Shown here one piece after another: positions 14,612-22,856 of a stretch of 24,688 bases of DNA. The stretch spans positions 1 to 24,688 of the forward strand of contig CAZRXS010000018.1 in the NCBI GenBank assembly GCA_964604145.1. The letters are read 5' to 3'. The first letter of the stretch is position 1; each line of letters opens with the position of its first letter. The position numbers were made by a program, and so were the translations under genes. The notes below the pieces were generated by a model. That model searched no databases and was not told where the DNA came from. It saw nothing but the letters and a program-made list of their open reading frames with translations. The DNA is from Gudongella sp964604145 (lineage in GTDB: Bacteria; Bacillota; Clostridia; Tissierellales; Tissierellaceae).

Positions 14612-16210
14612 ATGAATAAAAAAGTGATAAATGTAAATAATTTGAGCCTTAGATTTGGTTCTCAAAAGCTTTTTGAGGATGTAAATTTAAGTTTTACTCC
14701 TGGAAATTGCTATGGTGTAATAGGTGCAAACGGAGCAGGTAAATCTACCTTTCTTAAGATTTTATCAGGGGATAAAGAAGCAGATACGGGTAATGTAAAT
14801 ATAAGTGCAAAGACAAGAATGAGCGTACTAAGTCAAGATCACCATAAATTTGATTCAAGTAAAGTTATTGATACTGTTGTTATGGGAAATAGAAGGCTTT
14901 ATGAAATTATATTAGAAAAAGATGCTATCTATGCTAAAGAAGATTTTTCTGATGCTGATGGGATAAAGGCTTCTGAGCTAGAGGCTGAATTTGCAGATAT
15001 GGATGGTTGGAGCGCAGAGGCTGAAGCTTCATCTCTACTGCAAGGATTAGGAATACCTGTCCTTTCTCATGAAAAATTAGTTAATGAACTGACTGGAACA
15101 GAAAAAGTTAAGGTGCTATTGGCTCAAGCACTTTTTGGCAAACCTGGAATACTTATTCTAGATGAGCCTACAAATGGACTTGATGTTAAGAGCACTAGGT
15201 GGTTACAAAGTTTCTTGGGAGATTTTGAGGGTACAGTAATTGTAGTATCTCATGATAGACACTTCCTTAATGAAGTATGTACTCATATGGTAGATATTGA
15301 TTTTGGTAAAATTAATATGGTTGTTGGAAATTATGATTTTTGGTATGAATCAAGCCAACTTGCTCTTCAATTGATGCGTGATCAGAATAAGAAAAAAGAA
15401 GATAAAATAAAAGATTTGCAAGCATTTATTGCGCGTTTCTCGGCAAATGCGTCTAAGTCAAAGCAAGCTACCTCGAGAAAAAAACTGCTTGATAAAATAA
15501 GCTTAGATGATATAATTCCATCAACTAGAAGATATCCTTTTGTTGGATTTACTATGGAAAGAGAAGTAGGTAATGAAATTCTTTCAGTTGAAAACCTAAA
15601 TAAAAAGCTAAAGGGAGATTCACAAATTAAAGATTTAAGCTTTAGAGTAAATAAAGGAGATAAAATAGCTTTTATTGGAGATGAATTAGCAATAACAGAA
15701 TTGTTTAATATACTAATGGAAGAATCTGAAGCTGATAGTGGCACATTTAAATGGGGCCAGACTATTACAACTTCTTATTTCCCCAAAGATAACTCAAAAT
15801 TCTTTGAAAATAGCACTGCTAATTTAGTAGATTGGTTAAGAGATTATTCAAGTGAAAAAAGCGAAATATACTTAAGAGGTTTTTTAGGTAGAATGCTATT
15901 TTCAGGTGATGAAGCACTTAAACAAGCACAAGTCCTATCGGGTGGAGAAAAGGTTAGGTGTATGCTTTCAAAAATGATGCTTAAAGAGGCTAATGTTCTT
16001 ATACTAGATCAACCTACTAATCACCTTGATTTAGAATCTATAACGGCTGTGAATAATGGCCTTAGAGATTTTAAAAGTGTTATCCTTTTCACATCATTTG
16101 ACCATCAGTTTATACAAACTATTGCAAATAGAATTATTGAAATTACACCAAATGGTTTTAGAGATAGATCAATGACTTATGAAGAATATTTGGATGAATT
16201 TATAAAGTAA
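14612..16210 (+). CDS. ABC-F family ATPase, YbiT/YkpA-like, with a degenerate second ATP site
   Basis: Soluble twin-NBD ABC-F protein, 532 residues; relatives act on the ribosome. The inter-domain linker FSANASKSKQATSRKKLLDK is typical of the YbiT/YkpA branch. NBD1: Walker A GANGAGKST (38-46), signature LTGTEK (160-165) in place of LSGGEK, Walker B LILDEPTNGLD (181-191), switch S213-H214-D215. NBD2: Walker A region reads GDELAITE (356-363) with no GKT; signature LSGGEK is intact (442-447); Walker B is LILDQPTNHLD with Gln at 467 where the catalytic Glu should be; the switch His is Phe (SFDHQF, 495-500). So the site built from Walker A1/B1 with signature 2 is intact, and the other lacks its key residues. 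The ATG has AAAGG directly against it, an unusual start with a very short leader. Confidence 0.93.
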   Translation: MNKKVINVNNLSLRFGSQKLFEDVNLSFTPGNCYGVIGANGAGKSTFLKILSGDKEADTGNVNISAKTRMSVLSQDHHKFDSSKVIDTVVMGNRRLYEIILEKDAIYAKEDFSDADGIKASELEAEFADMDGWSAEAEASSLLQGLGIPVLSHEKLVNELTGTEKVKVLLAQALFGKPGILILDEPTNGLDVKSTRWLQSFLGDFEGTVIVVSHDRHFLNEVCTHMVDIDFGKINMVVGNYDFWYESSQLALQLMRDQNKKKEDKIKDLQAFIARFSANASKSKQATSRKKLLDKISLDDIIPSTRRYPFVGFTMEREVGNEILSVENLNKKLKGDSQIKDLSFRVNKGDKIAFIGDELAITELFNILMEESEADSGTFKWGQTITTSYFPKDNSKFFENSTANLVDWLRDYSSEKSEIYLRGFLGRMLFSGDEALKQAQVLSGGEKVRCMLSKMMLKEANVLILDQPTNHLDLESITAVNNGLRDFKSVILFTSFDHQFIQTIANRIIEITPNGFRDRSMTYEEYLDEFIK

Positions 16211-16211
16211 A

Positions 16212-16247
16212 ATCCTGTGGCATATGCCACAGGATATTTTTATTTTA
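16212..16247. terminator. Bidirectional terminator between the ABC-F and HtrA genes
   Basis: Perfect ATCCTGTGGC (16212-16221) / GCCACAGGAT (16226-16235) stem with ATAT loop, followed on the plus strand by ATTTTTATTTT and on the minus strand by TTTTACTTT. It lies between two convergent stop codons and serves both genes. Confidence 0.92.
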
Positions 16248-17526
16248 CATTTAAAAATTCTATGTTTACAATTTTCTCTGATCCATTTCTTATTAACTTA
16301 ATAGTTGTGCTATCTCCTTGTTTAAATTGGTAGAGATTTCTTTTTAATTGCCCCATATTTGTTACTTCATAATCATTGATAGCTTGAATAACATCTCCTG
16401 GAAGTATCCCGGCTTTATCTGCTGCGCTGTTTTCTTCTACTTCGATTACAACTATTCCATCCTCTGCCCCAATTTTTATTCCTAGCCTTTGCTCATACTG
16501 TTGGACTCTAACGCCTGTTATACCCATATATACCGTTTGGAATTTACCATTTTCAATAATTTCACCAATAACAGCTTTTACCTGATTTATTGGAATAGCA
16601 AATCCTAATCCTTCTGCAGTCTTTACTTTAGCAGTATTTATGGCTATTACTTGTCCCTTAGAATTTAGTAAAGGGCCTCCACTATTTCCAGGATTTATTG
16701 ATGCATCAGTCTGAATCAAATAGTCAATAATATTTGACTGATCTACTTGGACACTTCTGTTTAATCCAGATATTATGCCACTTGTTACTGACCTTTCAAA
16801 TTCTAATCCAAGAGGATTACCTATTGCAATGGCAATCTCTCCAACTATTAACTCATCTGAATCTCCAAGTTCAGCTGCAGGCAATCCTGATTTTTCTACT
16901 TTAATAACTGCTAAATCTATTAAAGAATCCACCCACACAACCTCTGCATCCACAGTTTCACCATCTTCAAATAAAACCTTTATTTCTTTTGCTTCTCCAT
17001 CAGCAACCACATGAGAATTTGTCAAAATATATCCATCTTTACTGACAATAACTCCTGAACCAACTCCACTAATATCCTCAGGCTGCGAAAATATATTTGT
17101 TTGAGTGGCCAATGTAGTAATACCAACCACAGACTTAATATTTTTTTGAACTACTGCAGATACTGTATTTATAGAATCAGTTGTATTAATAGTAACTGTC
17201 TCTTGATTTGGCAGTAGAGAATCATTGGTGTCTAGTAGTTGATTTTCTAAAAATGCCCCACCAAAACCTCCAGCAAATGAAAATATTAAAACCATCGCTA
17301 TTATGGCAAACCAGTTCTTTTTACTTAGTTTCGCATGTTTTCTGTTGTCATTTTCTGCTTTTACCTGAATTGGTTCTTCTATTTCATCAGTTAAATCTTT
17401 AAAAGCTGTTTGAGTTTCTAGCTCTTCCATATCCTTTTCTTCTTCTATGGCTTCTAACTCTTTTAATTTTTCTTTTAGTTCTTCTATGGTTTTTTCTAAC
17501 TCTTCTCTTTTTTCCTCTTTATCCAT
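16240..17526 (-). CDS. htrA: HtrA/DegP-like membrane-anchored serine protease
   Basis: Envelope quality-control protease, 428 residues. Numbering from the upstream in-frame GTG (17535): charged coiled-coil N-terminus (5-40), one membrane segment (about 74-97), S1C trypsin-like domain with catalytic H175 (LTNSHVV), D207 (SLIDLAVI) and S285 (NPGNSGGPL), then a single PDZ domain (about 335-425) starting near YMGITG. One PDZ and a signal anchor match the Gram-positive HtrA/HtrB/YyxA layout. I start at ATG 17526 because AGGGG lies 8 nt upstream; the GTG at 17535 overlaps that site. No two-component gene is adjacent. Confidence 0.95.
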   Translation of the reverse strand: MDKEEKREELEKTIEELKEKLKELEAIEEEKDMEELETQTAFKDLTDEIEEPIQVKAENDNRKHAKLSKKNWFAIIAMVLIFSFAGGFGGAFLENQLLDTNDSLLPNQETVTINTTDSINTVSAVVQKNIKSVVGITTLATQTNIFSQPEDISGVGSGVIVSKDGYILTNSHVVADGEAKEIKVLFEDGETVDAEVVWVDSLIDLAVIKVEKSGLPAAELGDSDELIVGEIAIAIGNPLGLEFERSVTSGIISGLNRSVQVDQSNIIDYLIQTDASINPGNSGGPLLNSKGQVIAINTAKVKTAEGLGFAIPINQVKAVIGEIIENGKFQTVYMGITGVRVQQYEQRLGIKIGAEDGIVVIEVEENSAADKAGILPGDVIQAINDYEVTNMGQLKRNLYQFKQGDSTTIKLIRNGSEKIVNIEFLNVK

Positions 17527-17645
17527 ATTATTCACCCCTTATATTACTTATACCACTTAATAGGTGTTTTAATGTGAAAATATAGTGAAAACTATGTGGA
17601 AATTTTGTAAAAAAGGGTAAGTTAGAATTGCAAGGGGGTTTTCAT

Positions 17646-18365
17646 ATGAAAAAAAATAATATAACTGTGGAATATATATTCCATAGTGGCTTTTCTATTG
17701 ATACAAAGGATTATTTTTTTGTATTTGATTATTTTAAAGGAGATATAAAACTACCAGATAAACCAGTTATTGTATTTGTTTCACACGGTCATCCTGATCA
17801 TTTTGACGAAGAAATATTTAAATGGGCCATCTTTCATAAGGATATAACTTATATTTTAAGCGATGATATAACTGTAAATCCTAGTGATTCTATTAGGCTG
17901 ATGTCTCCTTATGAGCAGATAAATTATCCTAATTTGAAAATAAAAACATTTGCTTCTACAGATCTTGGAGTTTCATTTTTAATCGAAACACAGGAATTAA
18001 ATATATTTTTTGCTGGGGATTTAAATTGGTGGCATTGGAAAAATGACCCTGATGTAGAAAATATCCAGATGGAAAAAGATTTTAAATATGAAATGAATAA
18101 ACTCACAAATGAAAATGTGGATATTGCGTTTTTTCCCGTAGATCCCAGACAAGAAGAAGACTATTATCTTGGCGGAGAATATTTTATCAAACAAATGAAA
18201 CCACAATATTTCTTTCCTATGCACTTTGGGGATAATTACGAGGTGATTGATAAATTTATAGACAAGATGAAAAATTCTGATACGCAGATTATAAAGATAT
18301 CACATAGAAACGAAAGCTTTACAATTGAAAAATCAAGAGGCATAGACCTGACCTTTGGTCACTGA
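17646..18365 (+). CDS. MBL-fold metallo-hydrolase
   Basis: 239-residue stand-alone metallo-beta-lactamase-fold enzyme. Metal ligands: SHGHPDHFD with H47, H49, D51 and H52; D125 in FFAGDLNWWHW; and H193 in FPMHFGDN. The motif STDLGVSFLIE (104-114) replaces the usual middle histidine region, as in a common clostridial subgroup whose substrate is unknown. Start at ATG 17646: AAGGGGG lies 7 nt upstream; an earlier in-frame TTG (17628) precedes the ribosome site and is not used. Divergent from htrA with about 120 nt between. Substrate cannot be assigned. Confidence 0.88.
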   Translation: MKKNNITVEYIFHSGFSIDTKDYFFVFDYFKGDIKLPDKPVIVFVSHGHPDHFDEEIFKWAIFHKDITYILSDDITVNPSDSIRLMSPYEQINYPNLKIKTFASTDLGVSFLIETQELNIFFAGDLNWWHWKNDPDVENIQMEKDFKYEMNKLTNENVDIAFFPVDPRQEEDYYLGGEYFIKQMKPQYFFPMHFGDNYEVIDKFIDKMKNSDTQIIKISHRNESFTIEKSRGIDLTFGH

Positions 18366-18372
18366 AATTGTA

Positions 18373-18508
18373 GGGCTAGACGACTCTGTCTAGCCGTTTC
18401 TGTGCATAAAGAAAAGATCCTTCGCTACGCTCTGGATGACAAACATTTTCTGTCATTCTGAAAGCGCAGCTGAAGAATCTTTTTTTTCGGGAGACCAAAG
18501 GTCTCCCC
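18373..18508. repeat. Dispersed composite repeat, element 2, filling a convergent intergenic gap
   Basis: Spans nearly the whole gap between two convergent genes. Parts in order: hairpin GGCTAGAC-GACTCT-GTCTAGCC (18374-18395), the reversed form of the 14338 hairpin; arm AAGATCCTTCGC...GGATGACA (18414-18441); arm TGTCATTCTGAAAG...GAATCTT (18451-18481); hairpin GGGAGACC-AAA-GGTCTCCC (18489-18507) followed by CTACATT. The two TGTCA arms face inward, opposite to elements 1 and 3. It may double as a terminator for both neighbours. Confidence 0.8.
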
Positions 18509-19155
18509 TACATTTTATCTTTTAATGATTTTAAATCATCACTAATATAGTGGTGGTCCACTTTGCTTGAATCAAATTTTACTGTTCTAAATGCAAATTG
18601 GAATATTGGCCCCCCTGCAAGTGCCAAAAGTATTGTACCAAATCCAAATCTTCCTCCAAGTATTACACCTGCTGCAACTGCAACTATTTCAATTAGGCTT
18701 TTTATAAGCCTAATACTTTTGCCTGTCCTCTTGGTCAAGACAAACATAAGTCCATCTCTTGGACCAGCTCCTAGTCCCACTGACACATATATATAACAGC
18801 CATAGCCTTGAATTAAAAGACCTACCAATATAAATACTACACCTGATGCGAATGTATTTGCTATTGGCAATAAATTATTTAACATAATAATATCAATAAA
18901 TACTCCGAAAAGTATCATATTCATTAAAGTTCCCCAGCCAATATTTTGTCCAAGTGCTACATTCAATAAAACTATAAAGAAAGCCACAATAATATTTGCC
19001 TGACCCATCGTTATTCCTACTGTATTTGCAAGTCCTTGATGAAAAATATCCCAGGGTGCCAGCCCAATATTTGCGTTTATAGTTAAGACTATACCTAATG
19101 CGAAAATAAAAAACCCTATAATAATCTTAATAAATTGCTTTGGTGAATACTTCAT
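18508..19155 (-). CDS. YczE/YitT-like integral membrane protein
   Basis: 215 residues, about five or six hydrophobic segments. The pattern GIVLTINANIGLAPWDIFHQGL near the N-terminus and its echo VSVGLGAGPRDGLMFVLTKRTG in the second half are typical of YczE-type membrane proteins, an internally repeated family; B. subtilis YczE is linked to surfactin synthesis, but no general function is known. AAGAAGGG lies 5 nt before the ATG. It follows the TtcA-like gene by 57 nt on the same strand and may be cotranscribed. Its TAG stop is part of the conserved GTAGGG flank of the adjoining repeat hairpin. Confidence 0.88.
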   Translation of the reverse strand: MKYSPKQFIKIIIGFFIFALGIVLTINANIGLAPWDIFHQGLANTVGITMGQANIIVAFFIVLLNVALGQNIGWGTLMNMILFGVFIDIIMLNNLLPIANTFASGVVFILVGLLIQGYGCYIYVSVGLGAGPRDGLMFVLTKRTGKSIRLIKSLIEIVAVAAGVILGGRFGFGTILLALAGGPIFQFAFRTVKFDSSKVDHHYISDDLKSLKDKM

Positions 19156-19212
19156 TTTAACCCTTCTTTATCTATATTATTTAATTTCTAATTCTAATTC
19201 AGGCTACCATCC

Positions 19213-20082
19213 CTAATAGTCATCTAAAAATGAATGTTTCTGCCCATCTTCTTCCCAGCCTAAAATTCCTTCCATATTTACATTTTCTGTAGCCCTAAAA
19301 ATCGATTTATCTACATTGTTAAAGTTTTCTCCTAAACTAGCGATGAGATCTTTAATCTCATATCTCTTATTACCTATTTTTTTAGCTGCCACCATACATG
19401 CGCAATTTAAAGGCCATATTCCAGCCTTTTGAATCCATCTTTCAATATATTTTTCTTCCACTAAATACAGTGGTCTAATTAATTCCATATTTTCAAAATT
19501 TTTAGCTTTTAACTTTGGCATCATAGTTTTAAAATTCCCAGCACAAAGTAGATTTAGCATTGTGGTTTCAATAACATCATTATAATGGTGGCCAAGTGCA
19601 AGCTTGTTGCAGCCCAGCTCTTGTGCCTTTCCATATAATGCGCCTCTCCTCATCCTCGCGCACATATAGCAAGGGTAGTCCTTAGCTATTTTATCAGCTA
19701 CTTCAAAAATATTTGCACTGTATAGATGCACTGGAATATCCAAATACTTGCAGTTTTCTTCTAAGAGTTCCCTTATATCAGAATGATAGCCTGGATCCAT
19801 TGCAATATACTCTACTTCAAAGTTTTGGGTTCCATTTTTCTTTAACTCTTGAAATAGTTTTGCCATCAGCAAACTATCTTTACCACCTGAAATAGCCACA
19901 GCAATTCTATCCCCGTCTTCTATTAATTTATACTCTTTGATTGCCTTAATAAACTTTGTCCATATATGTTTTCTATATGTTTTTATTAGACTTCTCTCAA
20001 TATCATACAGAGATTTCCTATCATTAAAAGGGACTAAAACTTCACAGCCATCTCCTGCTATTGTGTTTTTTATTTCTTCCAA
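19213..20082 (-). CDS. TtcA-like tRNA 2-thiolation PP-loop ATPase
   Basis: 289-residue PP-loop ATPase of the TtcA/TtuA superfamily, which adenylates a tRNA cytidine or uridine and replaces oxygen with sulfur. Seen: PP-loop AISGGKDS (63-70), YPCYMCARMRRGAL with C138 and C141, GHHYNDVIETTMLNLL (164-179), and CAC with C227 and C229; the CxxC plus a later cysteine hold an iron-sulfur cluster in TtcA. Starts at TTG 20082 with GGAG 9 nt upstream; no in-frame ATG is near. Which tRNA position it modifies cannot be told. Confidence 0.85.
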   Translation of the reverse strand: MEEIKNTIAGDGCEVLVPFNDRKSLYDIERSLIKTYRKHIWTKFIKAIKEYKLIEDGDRIAVAISGGKDSLLMAKLFQELKKNGTQNFEVEYIAMDPGYHSDIRELLEENCKYLDIPVHLYSANIFEVADKIAKDYPCYMCARMRRGALYGKAQELGCNKLALGHHYNDVIETTMLNLLCAGNFKTMMPKLKAKNFENMELIRPLYLVEEKYIERWIQKAGIWPLNCACMVAAKKIGNKRYEIKDLIASLGENFNNVDKSIFRATENVNMEGILGWEEDGQKHSFLDDY

Positions 20083-20177
20083 AATATATCACTCCATTTA
20101 AACTATTGTCACTAGTTTATAACAAAATTAAGCACAATACAAGATTTAGGCTTTAAACTAAAATTAGAGTTTAGTGG

Positions 20178-20183
20178 TATAAT
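20178..20183 (+). promoter_or_regulatory. Extended -10 promoter of ychF
   Basis: TGG-TATAAT (20175-20183) 106 nt before the ATG, with a poor -35. It has the same TGG-TATAAT extended -10 as the ABC-F and vapBC promoters in this window. Confidence 0.5.
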
Positions 20184-20289
20184 ATTATTATAATCATATT
20201 TATTGCACAAGGACAGAGCTTAATATATAATCTCACTTTAGAGTAAAATCACGTACAGAAAATTTATATACTTAGAAAGGAATTGTAAG

Positions 20290-21384
20290 ATGAAATTAGG
20301 AATAGTAGGCCTACCTAATGTAGGAAAAAGCACACTTTTTAATGCAATTACCCATGCAGGGGCAGAAGCTGCGAATTATCCATTCTGCACAATTGAACCA
20401 AATGTTGGAGTTGTGCCAGTTCCAGATGAAAGAATACATAAACTAGGGGAAGTTTATAAGTCAAAAAAAGTTGTACCTGCAGTTATTGAATTTTATGATA
20501 TTGCGGGACTTGTAGAAGGTGCCAGTCATGGCGAAGGACTTGGAAATAAATTTTTGGCACATATTAGAGAGGTTGAAGCTATAGTCCATGTGGTCAGGTG
20601 TTTTGAAAACGATGATGTAGTCCATATTTCAGGAAATATTGATCCTATTCGCGATATTGAGATTGTAAATATTGAATTAATGCTTTCAGATTTAGAACTT
20701 TTAGAAAGAAGATTATCCAAAATTGAAAAAGTTGCTAAAGCAGATAAATCTTTACTTCCAGAGCTTGAATTGATTAAAAAATGTATTCAGATTCTTGAGG
20801 AAGGGAAATCTCTAAGAACTCTCCACTTAACTCCAGAGGAACAAGTTCTCTTAAATTCATTTACACTATTAAGCTCCAAACCAATTATATATATCGCTAA
20901 TATTTCTGAAGATGATATTTCTTCAATAGATGCAAATCCTTATGTCCACAGAGTAAAAGAATTTGCAAAAACTGAAAATGCAGAAGTTGTAGTTGTTAGT
21001 GCAGAAATCGAAGAAGAAATTTCTCAGCTTCCAGAAGAAGAAAGAGCAGAGTTTTTAAGTGACCTTGGACTGTCTGAATCTGGCCTTGATAAATTAGTAA
21101 AGGCAAGTTATAGATTACTTGGACTAATAAGCTTTTTAACCGCAGGTGAGCCAGAGTCAAGAGCTTGGACAATAAAGAAAAATACCCCAGCACTTCAGGC
21201 TGCTGGCAAAATCCACTCCGATATTAAAAAAGGTTTTATAAAAGCAGAGGTAATTCATTATGATGATTTGATTGCGCACGGTGGAAACCTTGCATCTGCT
21301 AAAGAAAAAGGACTGGTTAGAATAGAAGGGAAAGAATATATAGTAAAAGATGGAGATGTGGTTCTTTTTAGATTTAATGTATAA
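20290..21384 (+). CDS. ychF: Redox-regulated ATPase YchF (Obg-related)
   Basis: 364 residues, normal full length for this universally conserved P-loop protein that binds the ribosome and, unlike other Obg-family members, prefers ATP. G1 is GLPNVGKST (7-15), G3 DIAGLVEGAS (70-79), and the specificity loop reads NISE (204-207), the NxxE change that explains ATP preference. A TGS domain fills the C-terminus (about 281-363). AAAGGA lies about 9 nt upstream of the ATG. Single-gene unit between two minus-strand neighbours. Confidence 0.97.
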   Translation: MKLGIVGLPNVGKSTLFNAITHAGAEAANYPFCTIEPNVGVVPVPDERIHKLGEVYKSKKVVPAVIEFYDIAGLVEGASHGEGLGNKFLAHIREVEAIVHVVRCFENDDVVHISGNIDPIRDIEIVNIELMLSDLELLERRLSKIEKVAKADKSLLPELELIKKCIQILEEGKSLRTLHLTPEEQVLLNSFTLLSSKPIIYIANISEDDISSIDANPYVHRVKEFAKTENAEVVVVSAEIEEEISQLPEEERAEFLSDLGLSESGLDKLVKASYRLLGLISFLTAGEPESRAWTIKKNTPALQAAGKIHSDIKKGFIKAEVIHYDDLIAHGGNLASAKEKGLVRIEGKEYIVKDGDVVLFRFNV

Positions 21385-21425
21385 AGGTAATTTCTAATTT
21401 CTTTCAAATAACCAGCTCACAATAA

Positions 21426-21447
21426 AGAACTAGCATTTGCTAGTTCT
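21426..21447 (-). terminator. Terminator overlapping the tlpA stop codon
   Basis: AGAACTAGC (21426-21434) / GCTAGTTCT (21439-21447), 4-nt loop. On the minus strand it runs into TTTATTG. The stop codon of the TlpA-like gene (21442-21440) lies inside the stem, so the gene ends very close to its terminator. Confidence 0.7.
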
Positions 21448-22054
21448 CTAACTCTCTCATTTTTCCTAATATTTCTTCCATTTGTTCTCTTTCCATCATT
21501 CCTGGATACCTATCTAATAATATACCCTCAGAATTTATAAAATAAGTTGTAGGCATACCAGCTACAAGATATTTTGCAGTAATTTCTCCCTCTTCATCTA
21601 GAAGAACTGGAAAATCGTATCCTCCTTTATCTAAATAGGACTGAACAAGCTCTTTATCTTCTCTTACATTTACAGCTAATACAACCAAATCATCATTTTC
21701 TGTATTTAATGCTTGTAAATCAGGCATTTCCTGATCACAATAACCACACCATGTTGCCCAAAAATTTAAATAAACTAGTTTACCTTGATAGTCGCTTAGT
21801 TTAACTTCTTCACCGTTCATATTATTTAATGTAAAATCTGGTGCTGGTTTTCCAACTACTATTTCGCTTGCATCTACTTGTTCGGATGGAAGATCACGAT
21901 CTTCTAATGGTTCTACTGGTTTTTCGACTTCTCCTGGTTCATCTGCAGCAGGTGCCTCTACTACATTCTTATTAGCTGACATATTACTTAAGAAAAACCC
22001 TCCCAATACCACTAAAGCAACTGCTGCTAATATAATTATATTCTTCTTACTCAT
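21440..22054 (-). CDS. TlpA-like membrane-anchored thioredoxin
   Basis: 204-residue extracytoplasmic thiol-disulfide protein of the TlpA/ResA group. N-terminal signal-anchor (about 5-24), an acidic and proline-rich linker (30-65), then a thioredoxin domain with WCGYC (102-106) as the redox centre and the cis-proline in GMPTTYF (P168). Start at ATG 22054 with GAGGGG about 7 nt upstream, 11 nt after the ccdA stop; an earlier in-frame TTG overlaps that stop. Likely kept reduced by CcdA, passing electrons to envelope targets such as cytochrome c assembly or protein repair; no cytochrome gene is visible to decide. Confidence 0.93.
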   Translation of the reverse strand: MSKKNIIILAAVALVVLGGFFLSNMSANKNVVEAPAADEPGEVEKPVEPLEDRDLPSEQVDASEIVVGKPAPDFTLNNMNGEEVKLSDYQGKLVYLNFWATWCGYCDQEMPDLQALNTENDDLVVLAVNVREDKELVQSYLDKGGYDFPVLLDEEGEITAKYLVAGMPTTYFINSEGILLDRYPGMMEREQMEEILGKMRELEN

Positions 22055-22065
22055 TTCATACCCCC

Positions 22066-22761
22066 TCAAATCAATAATGAGCTTATCATAGTCATCTTAT
22101 TAAAGAAAATTAATAATCCAAATAATACAAGAATCACTCCACTTATAATTGGCATATATTTCATAAACCTCTCAGCTTTAGCCATCCAGCTTATAAACAC
22201 ATTTATAAATAAAGCTGTTAAAATAAATGGTACCGCCATACCTGCAGAGTATATAAAAAGAAGTAATACTCCTTTAGAAATAGTAGCTGATGTTCCTGCA
22301 AATACAAGTATTGAGGCAAGTACTGGCCCAAAACATGGAGTCCATCCTGCAGCAAATGCCATCCCCATAAGCACAGAAGAAAACCAACTAGTAACCTTCT
22401 TTGGTGATTTTACCCTTTTTTCAGAACTTAAAAAATTAAATTTTAGCACGCCCATCATATTAAGACCAAAGAGTATTATTAAGACTCCACTTACTTTAAA
22501 GAAGATATTTTTATTTTGAGCAAATACTCGTCCTAATAAACTTGCAGATGAACCCATTATCATAAAAATTGCCGTAAATCCAATGATAAAACCCATTGTC
22601 CTTACAAGAGCTCTCACTCTGACCTTAGATAAATCATCTTCAACGTCTACTCCTGTAATGTACATAATATATGCAGGAATCATAGGAAGTAAGCATGGTG
22701 AAAAAAAAGATAGAAATCCTGCACCAAAAGCGATTGGCAATGAAACATCATTTGTTAACAT
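22066..22761 (-). CDS. ccdA: CcdA-type thiol-disulfide transporter
   Basis: 231-residue polytopic protein (about six membrane segments) of the CcdA/DsbD-beta family that moves reducing equivalents from cytoplasmic thioredoxin across the membrane. The two redox cysteines are C23 in SFFSPCLLP and C143 in GWTPCFGP. Start at ATG 22761 because GGGGG lies 5 nt upstream; an in-frame TTG or similar codon at 22800 has no ribosome site. Directly precedes the TlpA-like gene, its expected partner. A large palindrome sits just upstream. Confidence 0.94.
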   Translation of the reverse strand: MLTNDVSLPIAFGAGFLSFFSPCLLPMIPAYIMYITGVDVEDDLSKVRVRALVRTMGFIIGFTAIFMIMGSSASLLGRVFAQNKNIFFKVSGVLIILFGLNMMGVLKFNFLSSEKRVKSPKKVTSWFSSVLMGMAFAAGWTPCFGPVLASILVFAGTSATISKGVLLLFIYSAGMAVPFILTALFINVFISWMAKAERFMKYMPIISGVILVLFGLLIFFNKMTMISSLLI

Positions 22762-22804
22762 AAAGTCCCCCTTGTAAAACCCTAATTTATTTATACCCAA
22801 AATA

Positions 22805-22841
22805 TATACCTATTATACCCCATAAAGGTATAATAGGTATA
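22805..22841 (-). promoter_or_regulatory. 15-bp perfect inverted repeat upstream of ccdA
   Basis: TATACCTATTATACC (22805-22819) / GGTATAATAGGTATA (22827-22841) around CCATAAA. TATAAT, a consensus -10, occurs in the arms on each strand, so the palindrome overlaps the likely ccdA promoter about 45-80 nt before the start. The core ATACCCC...GGTAT recalls CsoR/CstR-type operators, but the match is partial. Confidence 0.5.
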
Positions 22842-22856
22842 GCAAATTATCGATAT

